A stretch of 33,793 nt of DNA from an uncultured Clostridia bacterium (lineage in GTDB: Bacteria > Bacillota > Clostridia > TANB77 > CAG-508). Below, one piece after another: positions 1 to 6,823 of the stretch. The stretch lies in the NCBI GenBank assembly GCA_944388605.1, contig CALXJJ010000015.1, forward strand, positions 1 through 33,793, given 5' to 3'. The notes below the pieces were generated by a model. That model did not search any database and had not been told where the DNA came from. It saw nothing but the letters and a program-made list of their open reading frames with translations. The translations under genes were made by a program, and so were the position numbers. Each line of letters starts with the position of its first letter. Positions within the stretch are counted from its first letter, which is position 1.

Positions 1-135
1 AATATATTCCATATTTCTCTCAAACTTGCATTTAGTCTTTCATTTCAAACTAGAATTTACTTTTTTACTTAACCAAAATTTAATTTAATTTTTTCTCCAA
101 AAAAAATTATCGAAAAAGTATTCTTTCTACATATT

Positions 136-163
136 TTGACATGAACATAAATAAAGTTAAAAT
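136..163 (+). promoter_or_regulatory. Sigma-A type promoter of the ECF sigma operon
   Basis: A consensus TTGACA at 136-141 is followed after 16 bases by TAAAAT at 158-163. Transcription would start near 170, leaving a leader of about 67 bases before the ATG at 237. The element looks like a housekeeping promoter rather than an ECF-type one, so autoregulation is not evident. Bases 1-135 are A/T-rich and hold no gene I can support. Confidence 0.55.
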
Positions 164-236
164 TATTAATATTTAGAAAAAAATTTGTAATAAATTATTA
201 AAATTTGATACTAATATAGTAGAGGAGGAAAATTTT

Positions 237-725
237 ATGCAGGATATGAAAGAAATATATAATAAGTATTGTAAAATTGTTTATAAATATGTATTCTGCT
301 TAACTGCAAATGAAGATATAACTGAGGAAATTGTTCAAGAAACTTTTTTGATAGCAGTTAAAAATATAAACAATTTTAGAGGTGAATGTAAAGTATCGAC
401 TTGGTTGTGCCAAATTAGTAAATATATATGGTATAAAAGATTAAAAAAGGAAAAATTAAAAAAAGATGTGTCATTAGATGAAATACAAGATGAATTATTC
501 ACAGAAGAGACAATAGAAGATAGTTTTTTAAGAAAAGAAGAGAAAATAAAATTATTTAAAAAAATACAAAATCTTGATGAAAATACTAGAAATGTAATGT
601 ATTTAAGAATATTTGGAGATTTTGAATATGATGAAATAGCTGAAATTATGAATAGAACTTCAAATTGGGCAAGAGTTATATTTTTTCGAGGAAAGCAAAA
701 ATTAAAGGAGGAATTTGATAAATGA
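237..725 (+). CDS. ECF-type RNA polymerase sigma factor
   Basis: A 162-residue sigma-70 family protein with the two-domain ECF layout. Region 2 (about residues 5-71) includes the -10-recognition segment NNFRGECKVSTWLCQISKY. An acidic linker follows, then region 4 (about 103-155) with the helix-turn-helix stretch FEYDEIAEIMNRTSNWARV. There is no region 1 or 3. GAGGAGG at 222-228 sits 8 bases before the ATG, fixing the start. The stop overlaps the next gene's start as ATGA (722-725), so sigma factor and membrane anti-sigma factor are translationally coupled. It should direct RNA polymerase to a stress regulon when released from its partner. The regulon cannot be read from this window. The family assignment is firm; the signal is inferred from the partner's outer domain. 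Confidence 0.93.
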   Translation: MQDMKEIYNKYCKIVYKYVFCLTANEDITEEIVQETFLIAVKNINNFRGECKVSTWLCQISKYIWYKRLKKEKLKKDVSLDEIQDELFTEETIEDSFLRKEEKIKLFKKIQNLDENTRNVMYLRIFGDFEYDEIAEIMNRTSNWARVIFFRGKQKLKEEFDK

Positions 726-1357
726 AAAATGAATGTGATATTGTTAAAGATTTATTATTTAGTTACAATGATGGTGTTTTGAGTAACACATCAAAACAAT
801 TTGTGGAAGAACATTTAAAAGTTTGTATTAATTGCAAAAAAAATTTAGAAGAAATAAAAAAAGATAGTGAACGTAAAAGTCAAGAAAAAGAGATTGATTT
901 TCTTAAAAGTGTTAAGAAGAAAATAAATAAGAAAAACATAATTATTGCAATTAGTTTAATAATTCTATTTGTTATAATTGGATTTAATGTTTTGGTATAT
1001 AATAATTATAATGAAATAGCATCAACAATGGAGATATATCTTGAAAATGATATAACAAATGAACAATTAGAAAGTATAAAAAATAAGTTAATTGAAGAGA
1101 GCGATAATATAGAGATTGAATATATTTCAAAAGAAAAAGCGCTAGAAAAAATTAGAAATCAATTAGGAGACAATTCAGATTTATTAAGTGGATATAACAA
1201 AGATAATCCTATTAATGCTTCTATTGAAATAAGAACAAATACTGAAGTAGAAAAATTAGTAGAAAAAGTGCAACATATGCCTGGAATTAACCATATAAAT
1301 ATACATACAAATGAAAATCCATATATATTATTTATTTCTAAAATTTTAAGTAATTAA
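722..1357 (+). CDS. ZF-HC2 anti-sigma factor with an FtsX-type extracellular domain
   Basis: A 211-residue single-pass membrane protein. Residues 1-45 form a zinc-binding anti-sigma domain with C5 and the signature H31-x3-C35-x2-C38, expected to hold the sigma factor encoded just upstream. A charged linker follows, then one transmembrane helix (about 72-93). Residues 102-195 would lie outside the membrane and resemble the extracellular domain of FtsX: residues 133-167 align without gaps to residues 91-125 of the FtsX in this window with 17 of 35 identical, including EYIS, QL, GY, DNP and AS. The rest of FtsX (four helices, permease domain) is absent. The start overlaps the sigma stop by 4 bases. 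The likely role is to keep the sigma factor inactive until the outer domain binds or loses a ligand. ZF-HC2 and FtsX-domain assignments are from sequence; the sensing model is inference. Confidence 0.85.
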   Translation: MKNECDIVKDLLFSYNDGVLSNTSKQFVEEHLKVCINCKKNLEEIKKDSERKSQEKEIDFLKSVKKKINKKNIIIAISLIILFVIIGFNVLVYNNYNEIASTMEIYLENDITNEQLESIKNKLIEESDNIEIEYISKEKALEKIRNQLGDNSDLLSGYNKDNPINASIEIRTNTEVEKLVEKVQHMPGINHINIHTNENPYILFISKILSN

Positions 1358-1431
1358 AGACAGAATAAATATAAAAGATAATATATATTTTTTATATGGT
1401 AACCATTTATTTGTTATAAAAGCATTTTATC

Positions 1432-1461
1432 TTGAAAAAGGTATTGCAATAATTATATAAA
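1432..1461 (+). promoter_or_regulatory. Probable rpsO promoter
   Basis: TTGAAA at 1432-1437 and TATAAA at 1456-1461 with an 18-base spacer. It lies after the anti-sigma gene and just upstream of the structured rpsO leader, giving a transcript start near 1468. Confidence 0.45.
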
Positions 1462-1488
1462 CGTGATAAAATAATTAAGTAACCTTAT

Positions 1489-1548
1489 ACTTGGCAAAAG
1501 GATAAAAACTCCACTTGTGCTAAGTTAAAGGATAAAAAATATAGGAGG
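1489..1548 (+). promoter_or_regulatory. Putative S15 autoregulatory leader of rpsO
   Basis: An 8-bp helix pairs 1489-1496 (ACTTGGCA) with 1518-1525 (TGCTAAGT). It contains a tandem G-U/G-C step (1493-1521, 1494-1520), the kind of feature S15 reads in helix 22 of 16S rRNA. A short inner helix pairs 1500-1502 with 1510-1512. The loop bases CTCC at 1509-1512 are complementary to GGAG (1544-1547) inside the Shine-Dalgarno AGGAGG (1543-1548), so a pseudoknot could hide the ribosome-binding site. S15 repression of its own mRNA is established in several bacteria; this instance is inferred. Confidence 0.45.
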
Positions 1549-1558
1549 TATGTTAATT

Positions 1559-1825
1559 ATGATGACAAAAGAAAGAAAACAAGAAATTATTAATACTTAT
1601 AAGAGAGACGAGAAGGATACTGGGTCACCAGAAGTGCAAATAGCTCTTTTGACAGAAAGAATTAATGAATTAACAGAACATTTGAAGATTCATAAAAAAG
1701 ACAATCATTCAAGAAGAGGACTTTTAAAAATGGTTGGTTCAAGAAGAAGTTTATTGAACTATCTTGCTAGAAAAGATATTCAAAGGTATAGAGATATCGT
1801 CGAAAAATTAGGATTAAGAAAATAA
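1559..1825 (+). CDS. rpsO: 30S ribosomal protein S15
   Basis: An 88-residue protein, the normal S15 length, with the conserved core [15 protein letters not shown], then [18 protein letters not shown] and the C-terminal [14 protein letters not shown]15 is a primary binder of the 16S central domain. An in-frame ATG at 1550 lies only one base from AGGAGG (1543-1548), too close to be used. ATG 1559 has 10 bases of spacing, and ATG 1562 is a possible alternative that gives one residue fewer. rpsO is followed by pnp, the classic neighbour pair, with a hairpin between them. Expression is probably controlled by the leader hairpin and pseudoknot described upstream. Confidence 0.97.
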   Translation: MMTKERKQEIINTYKRDEKDTGSPEVQIALLTERINELTEHLKIHKKDNHSRRGLLKMVGSRRSLLNYLARKDIQRYRDIVEKLGLRK

Positions 1826-1833
1826 TAAAATTG

Positions 1834-1862
1834 AGGCGTTTGCTAAAATTAGCTAAACGCCT
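1834..1862 (+). terminator. Hairpin after rpsO, terminator or attenuator
   Basis: An 8-bp stem AGGCGTTT (1834-1841)/AAACGCCT (1855-1862) is extended by GCT/AGC across one bulged T, with loop AAAATT. The following sequence TACTTTGAG has few T residues, so termination is probably partial, allowing some read-through into pnp. Confidence 0.6.
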
Positions 1863-1876
1863 TACTTTGAGATTAG

Positions 1877-1971
1877 TAATAATGCCAATATTTAGAAAAG
1901 TAGCTTGTATAATATATTATTTTATAGGAAATAATACATTATAGAGGTTACCTTCTAAATTAGCATTATTA
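1877..1971 (+). promoter_or_regulatory. Long nested hairpin in the pnp leader
   Basis: The outer helix pairs 1877-1885 with 1963-1971 (9 bp), 1887-1889 with 1959-1961, and 1892-1897 with 1953-1958. Defects are one A/C mismatch and a two-base bulge. Inside it a second hairpin pairs 1909-1922 with 1929-1942 (13 pairs, one A/C mismatch, loop TATAGG). The structure ends about 12 bases before the Shine-Dalgarno of pnp. In E. coli the pnp leader is a long stem cut by RNase III and then used by PNPase for self-repression. A similar role here is inferred from position and shape. Confidence 0.5.
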
Positions 1972-1994
1972 AATAAAATTTAAGGAGGAAAAAT

Positions 1995-4121
1995 ATGTTT
2001 AAGTCTTACGAAACAAAACTTGCAGGAAGAAAATTAATAATAGAAACAGGTAAAGTAGCAGAACTAAGTAATGGAAGTGTATGGGTTAGATATGGTGATA
2101 CAGTTGTGATGGTAAATGTAACTGCATCAAAAGAACCAAGAGAAGGAATTGATTTTTTTCCATTATCAGTAGATTATGAAGAAAAATTATACTCTGTTGG
2201 AAAAATACCGGGTAGTTTTCAAAAAAGAGAAGGAAAGCCAGCGGATAAAGCAATATTAACATCAAGAGCTATAGATAGACCAATTAGACCATTATTTCCA
2301 AAAGACTTTAGAAATGATGTTTGTGTTGTTGCGACAGTACTTTCAGTGGAGCAAGATAATAGTCCAGAAGTATGTGCAATGATAGGAACATCAGTTGCAT
2401 TAGCTATATCAGATATTCCATTTGGAGGACCAACAGCAGCTGTAAATGTAGGATATGTAGATAATAATATTGTAATTAATCCAACACAAGAGCAAAGGGA
2501 AAAATCAAGATTAACTTTAACTGTAGCAGGAACATTAGATAAAATAACTATGATAGAAGCAGGAGCAGATGAAATACCAAATGATATTATGTTAGAAGCA
2601 ATTAAAAAAGCTCATGAGGAAATAAAAAAAATATGTACATTTATAGAAAATATACAAAAAGAAATAGGAAAGCCAAAATTTGAATATAAATCATTTGCAA
2701 TAGATCAAGATATATATAAAGAAATAGAAGATAATTTTAAAGAAAGAATGTATAAAGATATTCAAGCACAAGATAAAGAAGTTAGAGATGCAAATATAGA
2801 AAAATTGACAGACGATATAATACAATATTATATAGATAAATATGGAGAAGAAGTAACCGAAGAGAAAAAGGCAGATATAGATGGCTCTATACATGATTTA
2901 GAAAAAAAATGTGTAAGAAATATGATTTTATTAGAGCATAAGAGACCAGATGGAAGGAAAATAGATGAAATAAGGCCATTATCTTGTGAAGTTGGATTGC
3001 TACCAAGAGTTCATGGAAGTGCTATATTTACAAGAGGACAAACTCAAGTGATGTCTGTAGTAACATTAGGAATGAAATCAGAAGAGCAAATGTTAGATGG
3101 ATTAGATGAGGAAGAAACAAAAAGATATATGCATCAATATAATTTCCCATCATATAGTGTAGGAGAAGCAAGACCATCTCGCGGACCAGGAAGAAGAGAG
3201 ATAGGTCATGGAGCTTTAGCAGAAAAAGCATTAGTACCAGTAATTCCATCAGAAGAAGAATTCCCTTATGCAATAAGAGTAGTTTCAGAAGTTTTATCAT
3301 CAAATGGTTCAACATCTCAAGCTAGTATTTGCGGAAGCACTTTAGCGTTAATGGATGCAGGGGTTCCAATAAAGAAACCTGTTGCAGGAATATCTACAGG
3401 TTTGGTAACAGATTCAGAAGATCCAAATAAATATATAATGCTTACAGATATTCAAGGAATAGAAGATTTTTTTGGTGATATGGATTTTAAGGTTGGAGGA
3501 ACAAAAGATGGTATTACAGCAATTCAAGTAGATATAAAAATAGATGGATTAACATATGATATTATAGAACAAGCTTTTGAAAGAACAAAACAGGCTAGAG
3601 ACTATATTTTAGATAATATAATGTTACCAGTAATAGACAAACCTAGAGCAGAAATTTCAAAATATGCTCCTAGAATTATTACAACAAAAATAGAAGTAGA
3701 TAAAATTAAAGATGTAATAGGAACTGGGGGAAAAGTTATAAATAAAATAATAGAAGAAACTGGTGTGAAAATAGACATAGAGGAAGATGGTAGAGTATAT
3801 ATATACACTACAGATTCAGAGAGTGGAAAGAAAGCATTGAAATTAATAGACAAAATTGTAAAAGAAATAGAACCTGGAGAAATATATGAAGGAATTGTAA
3901 CAAAAATAATGCCTTTTGGAGCTTTTATAGATATAGGAGGAAAAGAAGGATTACTTCATATTTCTAAAATTTCAAGTAAGAGAATAGAAAGAGTAGAAGA
4001 TGTTTTGAATGTTGGAGATGAAGTAACTGTAAAGGTAACAGATATAGACGATCAAGGAAGAATAAATTTAAATATGAAAGACTTAGAGGTAGGAAGAAAA
4101 GAAGAGAATATGAATATATAA
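1995..4121 (+). CDS. pnp: Polyribonucleotide nucleotidyltransferase (PNPase)
   Basis: At 708 residues it is full length for PNPase, a phosphorolytic 3'-to-5' exoribonuclease that forms trimers and degrades mRNA. Domain order is canonical: first RNase PH domain (about 12-145), linking helical domain, second RNase PH domain (about 325-460) with RPDGRKIDEIRPLSCEVGLL and GEARPSRGPGRREIGHGAL, a KH domain with its GxxG loop IGTGGKVIN near residue 576, and a C-terminal S1 domain from about residue 626 (GIVTKIMPFGAFIDIGGKEG). TAAGGAGG lies 6 bases before the ATG. It follows rpsO, as in many bacteria, and is preceded by a long nested hairpin likely to mediate self-control. A strong hairpin terminator follows. 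Confidence 0.98.
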   Translation: MFKSYETKLAGRKLIIETGKVAELSNGSVWVRYGDTVVMVNVTASKEPREGIDFFPLSVDYEEKLYSVGKIPGSFQKREGKPADKAILTSRAIDRPIRPLFPKDFRNDVCVVATVLSVEQDNSPEVCAMIGTSVALAISDIPFGGPTAAVNVGYVDNNIVINPTQEQREKSRLTLTVAGTLDKITMIEAGADEIPNDIMLEAIKKAHEEIKKICTFIENIQKEIGKPKFEYKSFAIDQDIYKEIEDNFKERMYKDIQAQDKEVRDANIEKLTDDIIQYYIDKYGEEVTEEKKADIDGSIHDLEKKCVRNMILLEHKRPDGRKIDEIRPLSCEVGLLPRVHGSAIFTRGQTQVMSVVTLGMKSEEQMLDGLDEEETKRYMHQYNFPSYSVGEARPSRGPGRREIGHGALAEKALVPVIPSEEEFPYAIRVVSEVLSSNGSTSQASICGSTLALMDAGVPIKKPVAGISTGLVTDSEDPNKYIMLTDIQGIEDFFGDMDFKVGGTKDGITAIQVDIKIDGLTYDIIEQAFERTKQARDYILDNIMLPVIDKPRAEISKYAPRIITTKIEVDKIKDVIGTGGKVINKIIEETGVKIDIEEDGRVYIYTTDSESGKKALKLIDKIVKEIEPGEIYEGIVTKIMPFGAFIDIGGKEGLLHISKISSKRIERVEDVLNVGDEVTVKVTDIDDQGRINLNMKDLEVGRKEENMNI

Positions 4122-4155
4122 TTTATATATGAACCTAAAATTATTTTTATGAAAG

Positions 4156-4211
4156 AACAAATTGGAAAGCATGAAATTTGTACTAATTTAAAGGCTTTCC
4201 AATTTGTTTTT
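4156..4211 (+). terminator. Rho-independent terminator of pnp
   Basis: A perfect 15-bp stem pairs 4156-4170 with 4194-4208, followed by a T-rich tail ending near 4211. An inner 5-bp helix may extend it. The outer arms (TTGGAAAGC/GCTTTCCAA) recur in the hairpin at 27174-27221. Confidence 0.85.
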
Positions 4212-4295
4212 ATTGCATTGAAAAAGCTAATATACAGATTAGTATGAAATAATTTAATTTATATTAAATGAAATTATAAAAAAACGCATTAAAAG

Positions 4296-4324
4296 TTGCA
4301 AAAAAAATCGAAAAATAGTATAAT
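4296..4324 (+). promoter_or_regulatory. Promoter of the glycosyltransferase gene
   Basis: TTGCAA (4296-4301), a 17-base spacer and TATAAT (4319-4324). The start would be near 4331, giving a leader of about 186 bases, almost the same as the leader length inferred for dapF. Confidence 0.65.
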
Positions 4325-4375
4325 ATAAAAGAAGAATATTATAAAGATAAAAGTATATATTATAAAGAGAGGTAA

Positions 4376-4512
4376 AAGATTGAAAAATAATTATAATTTT
4401 GACGGTCTTAAATTTTACATCGAAAATTATCAATATATGATACACAGTAGTTATTTGATTAGTCAAAATGTAATCTTTTAAAACCAGTCTTATATCTTAG
4501 AAAGGAATAATA
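4376..4512 (+). promoter_or_regulatory. Repeated structured leader element, copy A
   Basis: The start (ATTGAAAAATAATTATAATT) and the end (ACCAG, then CTTAGAAAGGAATAATAG) match the leader in front of dapF. ATTTTGAC at 4396-4403 pairs with GTCAAAAT at 4462-4469, extended by ATTA/TAAT and AAAA/TTTT. The Shine-Dalgarno AAAGGA lies in a small TCTT-AGA-AAGGA hairpin. It matches no RNA class I know; regulation is inferred from repetition and structure. Confidence 0.4.
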
Positions 4513-4516
4513 GAAA

Positions 4517-5743
4517 ATGGAATATTTGTATATCATACAACAAGCTCTAGTATGGATTATAACTATATTCTGGTTGTATCAAATAATTGTTAGCATATGT
4601 TCATTGGTGAAATTAAAGGAAAAACCTATATTAGAAGAAAAAAATAATCGTTTTATGGCAATTATACCTGCGCATAATGAATCAAATGTAATTAAAAATT
4701 TAGTAGAAAGCTTAAAAAGACAAGATTATCCAAAAGAATTATATGATATTTATGTAATAGCAGATAATTGCACTGATGATACTGCAAAAATAGCAAAGGA
4801 TGCAGGAGCTATTGTAATGGAAAGAAATGATCCAGAACATAAAACAAAAGGATATGCACTTCAGTGGTTTTTACAAAAAAAAATAGAAGAAAATGCTCAA
4901 TATGATGCATTTTGCATATTCGATGCAGATAATATTGTGGATAAAAACTTTCTAAAGAGTATGAATAAGAAATTATGTCAAGGTGAGGATGTTGTTCAAG
5001 GATATCGTGATATAAAAAATCCTACAGACAGCTGGGTTTCAGCAGGATATGCATTATTTTATTGGACAATGAATCGTTTTTATCATTTAGCAAGGTATAA
5101 TTTGGGATTATCACCATTAATAAATGGTACCGGATTTATGGTTAAATTTGATGTAATAAAACCTGAAGGTTGGAACACAAAAACTCTTACTGAAGATATA
5201 GAATTTTCATTAAAACGAATAATTGCAGGGAAGAAATTAGGATGGGCTACAGATGCAATAGTATATGATGAACAGCCAGTAGATTTTAAACAATCGTGGT
5301 CACAAAGAACTAGATGGACAGTAGGTCATATACAATGTTTGAAAGAATATACAAAAGCCCTAGCGATAGCAGTGAAAGAAAAGAAAACATTGATGAATTT
5401 TGACGGTTTACTATATATGCTTGGAAGTATACCGATGTTTGTTTTAACAATAATACTAGTACTAATGAATTTTATTATGTATTTAGCTAATGCAATGACA
5501 ACATATGATTTAATTATAAATTGTTTAAGATTTTTAATACCAACATTCCTATTGCCTATATTTATTGCTATAGTAATAATGAAGTTAGATGGTAAACCAA
5601 TAAAACCTATGATAAAAGGTCTGTTATGTTATCCATTATTTCTAGGATCATGGTTATTAATAAATTTTAAATGTTTGTTTAAAAGAGAAACAAAATGGGA
5701 AAAAATAGATCATGTAAGAGATATAAAAATTAATGAGGTATAA
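4517..5743 (+). CDS. Processive family 2 glycosyltransferase, membrane-bound
   Basis: A 408-residue integral membrane GT2 enzyme. One N-terminal helix (about 8-32) precedes a GT-A catalytic domain. Its motifs are PAHNES (51-56), the DAD motif for metal and nucleotide-sugar (136-138), TED (225-227) with the catalytic acid, and QRTRW (263-267), the QxxRW signature of processive synthases. C-terminal helices lie near 300-325, 335-355 and 365-385. The layout resembles EpsO/IcaA-like polysaccharide synthases, so it probably adds sugars to a lipid-linked or extruded surface glycan. Donor and product cannot be read from sequence. AAAGGA lies 11 bases before the ATG, a long spacing also seen at dapF and ftsH. 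It stands alone between two terminators. Confidence 0.88.
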   Translation: MEYLYIIQQALVWIITIFWLYQIIVSICSLVKLKEKPILEEKNNRFMAIIPAHNESNVIKNLVESLKRQDYPKELYDIYVIADNCTDDTAKIAKDAGAIVMERNDPEHKTKGYALQWFLQKKIEENAQYDAFCIFDADNIVDKNFLKSMNKKLCQGEDVVQGYRDIKNPTDSWVSAGYALFYWTMNRFYHLARYNLGLSPLINGTGFMVKFDVIKPEGWNTKTLTEDIEFSLKRIIAGKKLGWATDAIVYDEQPVDFKQSWSQRTRWTVGHIQCLKEYTKALAIAVKEKKTLMNFDGLLYMLGSIPMFVLTIILVLMNFIMYLANAMTTYDLIINCLRFLIPTFLLPIFIAIVIMKLDGKPIKPMIKGLLCYPLFLGSWLLINFKCLFKRETKWEKIDHVRDIKINEV

Positions 5744-5780
5744 TAGAATGAATTTTAAATTCATTCTATTTATTTTTTTA
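5742..5780 (+). terminator. Terminator of the glycosyltransferase gene
   Basis: AATAGAATGAAT (5742-5753) pairs with ATTCATTCTATT (5759-5770), followed by TATTTTTTTA. The hairpin begins inside the stop codon of the gene. Confidence 0.85.
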
Positions 5781-5786
5781 ATATAG

Positions 5787-5795
5787 TGATATAAT
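5787..5795 (+). promoter_or_regulatory. Extended -10 promoter of dapF-dapL
   Basis: TGATATAAT at 5787-5795 is a consensus extended -10 element (TGn-TATAAT). No good -35 is seen. Transcription would start near 5802, at the foot of the structured leader. Confidence 0.55.
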
Positions 5796-5801
5796 AGCAC
5801 A

Positions 5802-5980
5802 AGAAAAATTGTAATTACATTTTCGATAAAATATTGATAAAATATTTAAGGAGATTAAAGGTTGAAAAATAATTACAATTTTGACGTTGTCAAACATCGT
5901 TAAAAATTTAAACTCGTTTTGACTGCTCAAAATTTAATTCTTTTCAAACCAGATTTATTCCTTAGAAAGGAATGATAGTA
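5802..5980 (+). promoter_or_regulatory. Repeated structured leader element, copy B, with alternative helices
   Basis: Segment 5870-5882 (TAATTACAATTTT) is perfectly complementary to 5805-5817 at the transcript's 5' end (13 bp). It also belongs to a long downstream helix: 5860-5868 with 5941-5950, 5871-5875 with 5935-5939, and 5877-5884 with 5927-5934. The two folds exclude each other. An inner stem pairs 5889-5894 with 5918-5923. A perfect ATTCCTT-AGA-AAGGAAT hairpin (5957-5973) covers the Shine-Dalgarno. It lacks the conserved core I would expect of a lysine riboswitch. Confidence 0.45.
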
Positions 5981-5983
5981 AAA

Positions 5984-6823
5984 ATGATAAAATTTACAAA
6001 AATGAATGGTTTAGGCAATGATTATGTATATATTGATTGTATAAATAATAAATATAATATAGATGAAATGCCTAAATTAGCAAAAGTTATGAGTGATAGA
6101 CATTTTGGAATAGGCTCAGATGGAGTTATATGTATTTGCAATAGTGATATAGCAGATTTTAAAATGAGAATGTTTAACCAAGATGGAAGCGAAGCTGAAA
6201 TGTGTGGAAATGGCATCAGATGTGTTGGCAAGTTTGTATATGACAAAAGATTAACAAATAAAAAAAATATTACAATAGAAACTTTAGCAGGTATCAAACA
6301 GTTAAAACTTAATATTGTGAACGAAAAAGTAGATACTGTAAAGGTGGATATGGGAGAACCGATATTAGATAAAGAAAAAATACCAGTAAAATGTGAAAAA
6401 GAAAAATTACTATTAAAAGTAGATGATAAGGAATTTGAATTTATTCCGGTATCAATGGGAAACCCACATGCTGTTACTTTTATAAATAACGTAGATAAAT
6501 TTGATGTAGAAAGATATGGAAAAATAGTAGAAATAGATAAACATTTTCCACAAAAGACAAATGTTGAATTTATTCAGATACTTGATAAGGAAAATATAAA
6601 AATGCGAGTATGGGAGAGAGGAACAGGAGAGACTATGGCTTGTGGAACAGGTGCATGTGCAAGTGTTGTTGCTAGTATATTAAGTAATTACACAAATAAT
6701 AATGTATATGTACACCTTTTAGGAGGAGATTTACAAATAGAATGGAATAAGGAAAATGATCATATATATATGACCGGACCAGCAGAAATAGTTTTTGAAG
6801 GAGAGTGGATGAAAAATGATTAA
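5984..6823 (+). CDS. dapF: Diaminopimelate epimerase
   Basis: A 279-residue cofactor-independent epimerase that turns LL-diaminopimelate into meso-diaminopimelate for peptidoglycan cross-links and lysine. The catalytic cysteine pair is visible: C74 in EMCGNGIRC and C220 in [11 protein letters not shown]. The N-terminus [16 protein letters not shown] is typical. An upstream in-frame ATG at 5972 is one base from AAAGG and is replaced by ATA in the related leader before the glycosyltransferase, so ATG 5984 is preferred, 13 bases from the GG of the Shine-Dalgarno. It overlaps dapL by 8 bases, and the two act in consecutive steps. Control through the long leader is likely. Confidence 0.96.
   Translation: MIKFTKMNGLGNDYVYIDCINNKYNIDEMPKLAKVMSDRHFGIGSDGVICICNSDIADFKMRMFNQDGSEAEMCGNGIRCVGKFVYDKRLTNKKNITIETLAGIKQLKLNIVNEKVDTVKVDMGEPILDKEKIPVKCEKEKLLLKVDDKEFEFIPVSMGNPHAVTFINNVDKFDVERYGKIVEIDKHFPQKTNVEFIQILDKENIKMRVWERGTGETMACGTGACASVVASILSNYTNNNVYVHLLGGDLQIEWNKENDHIYMTGPAEIVFEGEWMKND

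Larger units (their letters stand above)
4122..4516 (+). other. 395-base gap between pnp and the glycosyltransferase
   Basis: No coding sequence is supported here. The gap holds the pnp terminator (4156-4211), two small A/T hairpins around 4228-4275, a good promoter (4296-4324) and a structured leader (4376-4512) related to those before dapF and recG. Confidence 0.7.

Noticed and set aside
1-135. Possible tail or start of a gene at the left edge
   Set aside because: Frames on both strands are broken by stops within a few codons; no ribosome site with a lasting frame was found.
5802-5980. Lysine riboswitch before dapF
   Set aside because: Position and pathway fit, but the conserved core and five-helix junction of the L-box are not visible, and a related leader precedes an unrelated glycosyltransferase.
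5972-5983. Upstream ATG of dapF at 5972
   Set aside because: One base from the Shine-Dalgarno, and changed to ATA in the homologous leader at 4517; ATG 5984 fits the family start.
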